Shown piece by piece: positions 5,610 to 10,977 of a DNA stretch of 10,977 bases. Positions within the stretch are counted from its first letter, which is position 1, and each line of letters opens with the position of its first letter. Source of the stretch: a bacterium (GTDB taxonomy: Bacteria; Planctomycetota; J058; JAJDCP01); NCBI GenBank assembly GCA_030428695.1, contig JAUIEM010000342.1, positions 1 through 10,977 of the forward strand. Direction: 5' to 3'. The notes under the pieces were generated by a model. That model saw nothing but the letters and a program-made list of their open reading frames with translations. It was not told the origin of the DNA and made no database searches. The translations under genes were made by a program, and so were the position numbers.

Positions 5610-7214
5610 GTGGCGGAAGAGCAGATCGTACCGATTTTCGAGATCCTGGTGGACGGGGCAGAGATCCCGCCGCACGCCAAGCAGGACGTGCTCGTCGTCT
5701 CGGTCGAGCAGGACCGCGACAAGGCCGACACCTTCACCATCGAGATGAACAACGACGCCTTCTGGTCGGACAGCGACAAGTTCTGCGAAGGCAAGCCGAT
5801 CAAGATCAAGATGGGCTACCTCGGCAGCCAGCCCGAGGTCGTGTTCGACGGCGAGATCCTCAAGCGCGAGGTCGAGTTCGGGGTCGGCGGTCGGACGACG
5901 CTCTTCCTGTCCGGCCTCGACTGTTCGCACCGCCTGCGCCGCACCTACTACCACCGCAGCTTCGTCAAGATGACCGACTCCGAGATCGCCCAGAAGGTCG
6001 CGAAGGATGCCGGGCTGACCGCGGAGGTCGAGGCGACGCAGCCCAAGCACGAGTGGGTGTACCAGGTCAACCAGACGAACATCGATTTCCTCAAGGAGCG
6101 CGCCAAGCCCTACGACTACGAGGTCAAGGTCGAGGGCAAGAAGATGCGCTTCAAGAAGGCGCAGAAAGGCGGCGCCGAGGCCGCAAAGCTCAAGTGGGGC
6201 GAGACCCTCCACAGCTTCCGGCCGCGCCTGACCACCTCCGGGCAGATCAGCGACATCGAGGTGCGCGGCTGGGACCCCGACACCAAGAAGGAGGTGATCG
6301 GCAAGGCCGGCGCCTCCGACGTCGGCCCGAAGCTCGGCAGCGCGACCGGCACCGACCTCGCGAAGAAGGCCTTCGGCAAGGCGATGCGTTCGATCTCCGA
6401 CAAGCCCTTCCGCACCGTGGCGGACGCGGAGAAGTTCGCGAAGTCGCGGATGGCCGAGATCTCGATGGGCTTCGTGACCGGAGAAGGGACCTGTCGCGGA
6501 AATCCGAAGGTCAAGGCCGGCAAGACCATCTCGATCGAGGGCATCGGCAAGCGCTTCGAGGGCAAGTACTTCCTCGAGCGGGTCCACCACATCTTCGACA
6601 AGCGCGGCTACACGACGATGTTCTGTGTCGAGCGCAACGGCGTGTCCGACGCCTCTCCGCCGCCCGTCAAGGACAGCGAGAGCGCGAAGGACGCGGTCCA
6701 GGTGCCGCCGAGCAAGCCGCAGGAGCAGAAGCCGGAGCCGGTCCTCGGGGCCGCGAACTGGTCGAAGGAGCGGGCCCGCGAGAACCAGGCCGTGATGATG
6801 CACGTCGAGGCCTACGACTTCGAGCCCGGCGCGCAGATCGCTTTCAAGATCTTCCACCGCGGCGCGGGCGGGAAGACCCAGATGGTCGAGGAGAAGCAGG
6901 CCCAGGTCACCGGCACCGAGGCGAAGGTCGCCTGGATCTACACCTACCAGGACGGCCGCGAGCTGCAGCCGGCCGACTTCTTCTTCAAGGCGTCGGGCGC
7001 GGGCAAGGAGGCGAACTCCGGGCTGCTGAAGGTGCGCACGAGCGCGGTGGTCGACTGCAACGTCGGGGACACCAAGATCCCCCTGGCGGGCGCGGTCTTC
7101 GAGGCCAAGCTGCCGGACGGCTCGACCTATCGCGGCAAGCTCGACGACGAGGGCAACTTCCAGATGCCCGAGTTCTCCCCCGGGAAGTTCGAGATCACGA
7201 TCCCCGACGAGTAG
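5610..7214 (+). CDS. Phage late control gene D (gpD/VgrG gp27-like) tail-hub protein with C-terminal beta domains
   Basis: The product has 534 residues from GTG 5610, with a purine-rich GGAAGGGAAGGGCGGAAG stretch upstream. Residues 1-345 match the gpD hub family, which includes P2 gpD and the gp27-like part of VgrG and trimerises to cap the tail tube. Visible signs are the N-terminal VPIFEILVDG, the segment LSGLDCSHRLRR, the family-typical QTNIDFLKERAKPYDYEV (155-172), and the closing FEGKYFLERVHHIFDKRGYT. No gp5/OB-fold spike domain is seen. A Pro/Glu/Lys linker (346-378) leads to an Ig-like beta region (about 380-475) and then a transthyretin-like segment (about 476-534: IPLAGAVFEAKLPDGSTYRGKL, then DEGNFQMPEFSPGKFEI), a layout also seen at the C-termini of VgrG-type proteins. 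By position it is co-transcribed with the 221-residue gene. A clear paralogue follows at 7414. The role in a contractile injection system or tail-derived particle is from family knowledge. Confidence 0.85.
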   Translation: MAEEQIVPIFEILVDGAEIPPHAKQDVLVVSVEQDRDKADTFTIEMNNDAFWSDSDKFCEGKPIKIKMGYLGSQPEVVFDGEILKREVEFGVGGRTTLFLSGLDCSHRLRRTYYHRSFVKMTDSEIAQKVAKDAGLTAEVEATQPKHEWVYQVNQTNIDFLKERAKPYDYEVKVEGKKMRFKKAQKGGAEAAKLKWGETLHSFRPRLTTSGQISDIEVRGWDPDTKKEVIGKAGASDVGPKLGSATGTDLAKKAFGKAMRSISDKPFRTVADAEKFAKSRMAEISMGFVTGEGTCRGNPKVKAGKTISIEGIGKRFEGKYFLERVHHIFDKRGYTTMFCVERNGVSDASPPPVKDSESAKDAVQVPPSKPQEQKPEPVLGAANWSKERARENQAVMMHVEAYDFEPGAQIAFKIFHRGAGGKTQMVEEKQAQVTGTEAKVAWIYTYQDGRELQPADFFFKASGAGKEANSGLLKVRTSAVVDCNVGDTKIPLAGAVFEAKLPDGSTYRGKLDDEGNFQMPEFSPGKFEITIPDE

Positions 7215-7215
7215 G

Positions 7216-7272
7216 CGATGCGGTCCTCTCTTCGCAGCGACGGCGAGCCGACCGGCTCGCCGTCTCGCATCG
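7216..7272 (+). terminator. Nested hairpin after the first hub gene, terminator-like
   Basis: An inner 11-bp perfect stem (GACGGCGAGCC 7239-7249 and its complement 7254-7264, loop GACC) is enclosed by an outer 7-bp stem (CGATGCG 7216-7222, CGCATCG 7266-7272). It starts one base after the stop codon. No T tract follows, so it may act as an attenuator or a 3'-end stabiliser instead of a classic intrinsic terminator. Confidence 0.5.
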
Positions 7273-7335
7273 TGTGCGCCTCACGGCCTGGTCGCGGATG
7301 CGCGCGAGGCCATCGCATAGGCCGGTTGTAGCGCT

Positions 7336-7363
7336 TTGGTGGGTCCCGGTCTCCGGGTACAAT
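7336..7363 (+). promoter_or_regulatory. Putative promoter for the hub-coiled-coil fusion gene
   Basis: TTGGTG (7336-7341) and TACAAT (7358-7363, five of six consensus) are 16 bases apart, about 50 bases before ATG 7414. Just downstream, at the expected transcription start, is a small dyad, GTGTG (7366-7370) and CACAC (7378-7382), that could be an operator. The ribosome binding site for 7414 is weak. Confidence 0.45.
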
Positions 7364-7413
7364 GAGTGTGATATTCGCACACGATCCCCACACCGAGCCG
7401 AGCGAAACCCATT

Positions 7414-10400
7414 ATGAGCGAAGAGAAGCTGGTTCCCGACTTCAAGATCTACGTCAGCGGGTCGGAGATCTCGAAGCAGGCCCGTCAGGACGTGATATCG
7501 ATCCAGATCGATACTTCGCTCAACTCGTGCGACATGTTCGCGCTGCGGCTGTCCAATGCCGACTCGCGGTGGAGCGACGACCCGCTCTTCCGCGAGGGCA
7601 AGGAAGTCAAGATCGACGCGGGCTATGTCGGCGACCTCAAGACGGTGATGGTCGGCGAGATCACCTCGATCGAGCCGGTCTATCCGACACGCGGCCCGAC
7701 CCAGATCATCGTCCGCGGCTACGACCGCATGCACCGTCTGCGGCGCGGGAAGAAGAGTCGCTCCTTCCTCAAGATGAAGGACAGCGAGATCGTCGAGAAG
7801 ATCGCGTCCGAGATGGGCCTGACGCCGAAGTGCGACGCGACCAAGATCAAGCACGACTACGTCTTCCAGAACAACCAGTCGAACATCGACTTCATCAACG
7901 AGCGGGCCCGGCGCATCGGCTATGAGGTGTACGTCGACGACAAGAGCCTCGAGTTCCGCAAGCCCCGCTTCTCGGCGGCCAAGATCACGACCCTCGAGTG
8001 GGGCAAGAGCCTGGTCTCCTTCTATCCCCGCGTCAACACGAGCGGCCAGGCGACCCAGGTCATCGTGCGCGGCTGGAACCCGAAGACCAAGAAGGAGATC
8101 GTCGGCAAGGCCAAGACCTCGGACATGACCGAGAAGATGGGCGGCTCCGATCTCGGCCTCGACGTGACGAAGAAGGCCTTCGGCGAGACGGTCACGACGA
8201 TCACCGACCGGCCCGTCTTCTCGCAGGAAGAGGCCGACTCGCTGGCGAAGGCCGAGCTGATCCAGCGCTCGATGAACTACATCACGGGCAAGGGCGCCGC
8301 GGTCGGTGACCCGAAGATCAAGGCCGGCAACGTCCTCGAGCTCAAGGCGCTCGGTAAGCGCTTCTCCGGCCTCTACTACGTCGAGTCCTCGACCCACACC
8401 ATCCTGCCCGGCACCGGGTACTCCATCCTGTTCAACGTGCGTCGCCCCGCCTCGGGCAATCCCTCGGGCCCGGCCGCCGAGGCCGCCGCCAAGGCCGCCG
8501 CCGCGCAGAAGGCGCAGGCGGCGCAGCAGCAGGCCAAGACCGAGCGCGACCAGACCGCGGCCAAGGGCACCGACGCCCAGAACAAGGTCGACCAGGCCGA
8601 GCGCAAGGTCGAAGAGGCCAAGAAGGCCGCCCAGGAGGCCCAGCAGGCGGCGACCAACGCGGCAGCCCTCAAAGCGGCGGCCGACAAGGCGCCGGAGAAC
8701 GCGGCCCTGCAGCAGGCGGCGGCCGACGCCCAGCAGGCCGCCCACCGCGCCAGCCAGAAGGCACAGAACGCCGCGGCCGCGGCCGAGAAGGCGCTGGACG
8801 AGGCCAAGCAGGCGGTCAAGGAGCTCGAGAAGGCCGGCGGGAACACCGCGAAGCTCAAGGAGAAGGTCGCCGCGCTGACGGCGGGGCTCGCCGCAGCGGG
8901 CGCCGTCGCGGGTGGCGTCGCGCTGGTCAAGGGTATCTTCCAGAAGTCCGCGGCCGCGACGAAGAAGGAGGCCGAGCGCCTCGAGCAGGCCAAGAACGAC
9001 GCGATCCAGCAGGCCGCCGACTCGCAGATCGCCGCGGACGAGGCGAAGAAGGCGGCCGAAGAGGCGAAGCAGAACGAAGAGAAGGCGCAGGCCGAGGTCG
9101 ACGCGGCCAAAGAGAACCGGGACGCGCAGAAGGACGCCGCCGACCAGGTCAAGGACGCCGGCCTCGACAGCTCCGCGCTCGACCAGAACGTCTCCGACGC
9201 GGAGAAGAAGCTCGCCGAGAAGCAGGAAGCCCTCAAGAAGGCCCAGGAAGAGGCCAAGGCGGCCGCCGCCGCGGCAGCGGCCGCGCAGGCCCGGGCCGAT
9301 GCGGACAAGAAGAAGGCCGAGGCCCTGGCCCTCGCCGCGGACTCGAAGAAGGCCGAGGCCGACGCCAAGGCCAAGGAAGAGAAGGGCGGCGACGCGAGCC
9401 AGGAGAAGCAGCAGGCCGAGGACAAGAAGAAGGAAGCCGAGCAGGCCGCCAAAGAGGCCGCCGACGCCGAGGCCAAGGCCAAGATCGCCGAAGAGGCCGC
9501 GAAGAAGAAGCAGGCCGAGGCCGACAAGCTGCGCAAGGAAGCGGAGCAGCTCCGCAAAGAGGCGGCGGGCCACAACAAGAAGGCCGAAGAGCTCGACAAG
9601 GCCGCCGAGAAGAAAGAGCAGGAAGCCAAAGACCTGCGCGCACAGGCCGAGGAGAAGAAGAAGGAGATCTCCGAGGCCGAGAAACAGCTCGCCGAGCTCG
9701 AACGTCAGCGCGCCGCGCTGATCGAGGACGGGATGAGCACCGCCGAGATCGACAAGAAGATCGCGGCGCTCAAGGCCGACATCGCGAGCAAGAAGAGCGA
9801 CGTCTCCGCCCTCGAGGCCAAGGCGGCCCAGGCCGAGGCCGACGCCAAGGCGCTGCGCGCCGAGGCCGAGGTCGAGCGCGCCAAGGCCGAGCTCAAGATC
9901 GCCCAGGCCGAGGCGAAGGAGGCCAAGGCCGACGCCCTCGCGAAGAAGGACGCGGGCGGCAACGCCGACAAGGAAGAGGCCGACGCGAAGAAGAAGGCCG
10001 AAGAGGCCGACGCGAAGAAGGACAAGGTCGACGAGAAGGAGAAGGACTCCGACGCGGCCAAGAAGGGCGCGGGCAAGACCGTCGCGGCCGCCGCCGTCGG
10101 CGCCGCGGTGGGGGCTGCCGTCGCGGCGGCGATCGCCGGCAAGCTCGGCGGGGGCGCCGGCGAGAACACCGGCCTGCTCGCGGGCGGTGACACGGGCGGC
10201 GAGTCGAAGGGCGGTGACGCGGGCGGCGAGTCGAAGGGCGGTGACGCGGGCGGCGAGTCGAAGGGCGAGGACAAGGCCAAGGACGACGCCGCTGCCAAGG
10301 CGGCCCAGGCGGAAGCCGACGAGAAGCAGAAGGCGGCCGAAGAGGCCCGCGCGGATGCCGACGAGAAGCAGAAGGCGGCCGAAGAGGCCCGCGCGGATGC

Positions 10401-10977
10401 CGACGCCAAGCAGAAGGAAGCCGAAGAGGCCCGGGCGAAGGCCGACGAAGCCCGCGAGAAGGCCGACGAGCTGCGCGACAAGGCCGAAGAGGCGAAGGCC
10501 GAGGCGCAGGAAGCGCGCGAGAAGGCAGACGCCAAGGCCGAAGAGGTCAAGGCCGCCGAAGACAAGCTCGCCGAGCTCGAGCGCGAGAAGGCGCGTCTCG
10601 AAGAGGAAGGCAAGGACACCACGGAGATCGACAAGCAGATCGCCGAGGCCAAGGCCGACCTCGAGAAGAAGAAGGGCGAGCTCGCCGAGCTCGAGAAGGC
10701 CGCCGACGACGCCGAGGCCAAGGCCCAGGCCGCGGAAGACGCGGCGGACAAGGCCGAGGAAGAGGCGCAGAAGCTCGATGCCGCGGCCGACAAGGCCGAG
10801 GCCGCCGCGAAGCAGGCCGACGCAGCGGCCGACAAGGCCGAAGCCGCCGCCAAGGCTGCCGACGAGAAGGCCGACGCGGCGGAAGCGGACGCGAAGAAGG
10901 CCGCGGACGCGGCGCAGGCCGCCGGCGCGAGTGGCAAGGGCGGAGCGGCCAAGACCGCCGGCGCCGTCGCCGCCGGC
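7414..10977 (+). CDS. gpD-family tail-hub protein fused to a giant coiled-coil/glycine-zipper extension (3' end beyond window)
   Basis: The frame is open from ATG 7414 for 1188 codons to the window edge with no stop; an in-frame TGA at 7369 and no alternative start between fix the beginning. Residues 1-349 are a gpD hub domain, clearly paralogous to the preceding protein: VPDFKIYVSG, RGYDRMHRLRR, QSNIDFINERARRIGYEV, GKRFSGLYYVES. From residue 354 the sequence becomes Ala/Lys/Glu/Asp/Gln-rich and strongly predicted coiled coil (354-485, 510-884 and about 955-1170). This is broken by hydrophobic Gly/Ala segments at 486-509 and 889-911, and a third begins near 1177. A Gly-rich linker with three 9-residue repeats (924-950) follows the second segment. 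The extension contains 14-residue repeats and a larger unit repeated at 293 residues. TolA-like rods and tape-measure proteins have similar composition. Possible roles are a hub fused to a tape-measure or spanning rod, or a hub with a membrane-active tail. The hub call is strong; the extension's function is unknown. Confidence 0.88.
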   Translation, partial: MSEEKLVPDFKIYVSGSEISKQARQDVISIQIDTSLNSCDMFALRLSNADSRWSDDPLFREGKEVKIDAGYVGDLKTVMVGEITSIEPVYPTRGPTQIIVRGYDRMHRLRRGKKSRSFLKMKDSEIVEKIASEMGLTPKCDATKIKHDYVFQNNQSNIDFINERARRIGYEVYVDDKSLEFRKPRFSAAKITTLEWGKSLVSFYPRVNTSGQATQVIVRGWNPKTKKEIVGKAKTSDMTEKMGGSDLGLDVTKKAFGETVTTITDRPVFSQEEADSLAKAELIQRSMNYITGKGAAVGDPKIKAGNVLELKALGKRFSGLYYVESSTHTILPGTGYSILFNVRRPASGNPSGPAAEAAAKAAAAQKAQAAQQQAKTERDQTAAKGTDAQNKVDQAERKVEEAKKAAQEAQQAATNAAALKAAADKAPENAALQQAAADAQQAAHRASQKAQNAAAAAEKALDEAKQAVKELEKAGGNTAKLKEKVAALTAGLAAAGAVAGGVALVKGIFQKSAAATKKEAERLEQAKNDAIQQAADSQIAADEAKKAAEEAKQNEEKAQAEVDAAKENRDAQKDAADQVKDAGLDSSALDQNVSDAEKKLAEKQEALKKAQEEAKAAAAAAAAAQARADADKKKAEALALAADSKKAEADAKAKEEKGGDASQEKQQAEDKKKEAEQAAKEAADAEAKAKIAEEAAKKKQAEADKLRKEAEQLRKEAAGHNKKAEELDKAAEKKEQEAKDLRAQAEEKKKEISEAEKQLAELERQRAALIEDGMSTAEIDKKIAALKADIASKKSDVSALEAKAAQAEADAKALRAEAEVERAKAELKIAQAEAKEAKADALAKKDAGGNADKEEADAKKKAEEADAKKDKVDEKEKDSDAAKKGAGKTVAAAAVGAAVGAAVAAAIAGKLGGGAGENTGLLAGGDTGGESKGGDAGGESKGGDAGGESKGEDKAKDDAAAKAAQAEADEKQKAAEEARADADEKQKAAEEARADADAKQKEAEEARAKADEAREKADELRDKAEEAKAEAQEAREKADAKAEEVKAAEDKLAELEREKARLEEEGKDTTEIDKQIAEAKADLEKKKGELAELEKAADDAEAKAQAAEDAADKAEEEAQKLDAAADKAEAAAKQADAAADKAEAAAKAADEKADAAEADAKKAADAAQAAGASGKGGAAKTAGAVAAG
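8869..8940 (+). other. First hydrophobic Gly/Ala segment in the fusion protein (residues 486-509)
   Basis: The translation AALTAGLAAAGAVAGGVALV is uncharged over 20 residues and ends in KGIF. It breaks otherwise highly charged coiled coil. Its length suits a transmembrane helix or a buried glycine-packed helix pair. Confidence 0.6.
9676..9849 (+). repeat. Copy 1 of a 58-residue coiled-coil block (residues 755-812)
   Basis: This block aligns without gaps to residues 1048-1105 (10555-10728), with 31 of 58 residues identical by my hand count. Both copies have LAELER near the start and the motif T-x-EIDK-x-IA in the middle. Confidence 0.65.
10078..10146 (+). other. Second hydrophobic Gly/Ala segment in the fusion protein (residues 889-911)
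   Basis: The translation reads TVAAAAVGAAVGAAVAAAIA and then GKL, with GxxxG spacing of the glycine-zipper type. It follows a GAGKT (885-889) that is too context-poor to be a P-loop. It lies 112 residues after the turn-motif glycine of its repeat unit. Confidence 0.6.
10183..10263 (+). repeat. Three tandem 27-bp units encoding GGD[TA]GGESK
   Basis: Residues 924-932, 933-941 and 942-950 read GGDTGGESK, GGDAGGESK and GGDAGGESK, nearly identical at the DNA level. This forms a flexible Gly-rich linker and is a likely site of copy-number change by slippage. Confidence 0.85.
10315..10566 (+). repeat. Six tandem 42-bp units encoding 14-residue (double heptad) repeats
   Basis: Units start at residue 968 with ADEKQKAAEEARAD. 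The first two (10315-10356 and 10357-10398) are identical at the DNA level. The third differs at a few positions, and the last three are diverged but keep the 14-residue phase, starting with Ala and mostly ending in Lys. Fourteen residues equals two heptads, so the repeats extend a coiled coil in register. Confidence 0.7.
10555..10728 (+). repeat. Copy 2 of the 58-residue coiled-coil block (residues 1048-1105)
   Basis: This is the partner of 9676-9849, exactly 879 bp downstream. The hydrophobic segment that follows each block begins 112 residues (copy 1) or 111 residues (copy 2) after the block's motif glycine, so the true repeat unit is about 293 residues. Confidence 0.65.

Noticed and set aside
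3614..5809. 731-codon minus-strand open frame across the kinase and hub genes
   Set aside because: It spans two well-supported plus-strand genes and their intergenic signals, and its translation shows no domain; it is a shadow of GC-rich codon bias.
10069..10083. GAGKT as a nucleotide-binding P-loop
   Set aside because: It lacks the preceding hydrophobic strand and full GxxxxGK[ST] context and leads straight into a Gly/Ala hydrophobic helix.
10183..10566. CRISPR-like array
   Set aside because: The repeats are contiguous, in frame and codon-phased with no unique spacers; they are protein-coding tandem repeats.
7195..10952. Long minus-strand open frames (7195-9573, 8376-9629, 9705-10952) opposite the fusion gene
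   Set aside because: They are mirror products of the repetitive GCC/GAG/AAG codons of the plus-strand gene, give Leu/Gly-rich or Ala/Ser-rich low-complexity protein, and have no ribosome binding sites.

Overview
This is a high-GC window (codons end mostly in G or C) from a bacterium. A LamG/phosphoesterase-type secreted protein, a large tandem-kinase-domain Ser/Thr kinase and phage-tail-hub genes together suggest Planctomycetota or Myxococcota, with Planctomycetota my mild preference. No marker gene fixes the lineage.

Layout. (1) Positions 1-1598, minus strand: a two-gene unit. The promoter-proximal gene is a 229-residue alpha/beta-hydrolase-fold protein whose nucleophile elbow has lost its serine. 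Ten bases after it comes a secreted LamG-domain protein, cut by the left window edge, which seems to enter a purple-acid-phosphatase-like region. (2) Positions 1599-2176: a divergent intergenic region with a strong sigma70-type promoter (TTGACA-16-TATACT) for the kinase. (3) Positions 2177-4672, plus strand: an 831-residue kinase with an N-terminal helical region, a degenerate kinase domain (HGN for HRD, no glycine loop), a proline-rich linker, a canonical kinase domain and a short aromatic/basic tail. Two hairpins follow. (4) Positions 4803-7214, plus strand: a second transcription unit with its own promoter and a palindromic leader. It holds an unrecognised 221-residue protein and a 534-residue gpD-family (VgrG/gp27-like) tail-hub protein with two C-terminal beta-rich domains. 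(5) Positions 7215-7413: a nested hairpin, then a promoter. (6) From 7414 through the right edge, still open after 1188 codons: a second gpD paralogue whose hub domain (about 350 residues) is fused to more than 830 residues of Ala/Lys/Glu/Asp-rich predicted coiled coil. Glycine/alanine hydrophobic segments interrupt the coiled coil, and a repeated turn motif and a repeat unit of about 293 residues lie within it.

How the parts may work together. Two gpD-family paralogues in a row point to a contractile-injection-system or phage-tail-derived apparatus. No sheath, tube, baseplate, PAAR or ATPase gene lies in the window, so the rest would be elsewhere. The kinase could regulate the apparatus, as PpkA-type kinases do for some type VI secretion systems, but it has its own promoter and terminator and the link is only proximity. 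The standout object is the hub-coiled-coil fusion. It could be a hub joined to a tape-measure-like or envelope-spanning rod, or a hub carrying a membrane-active extension.
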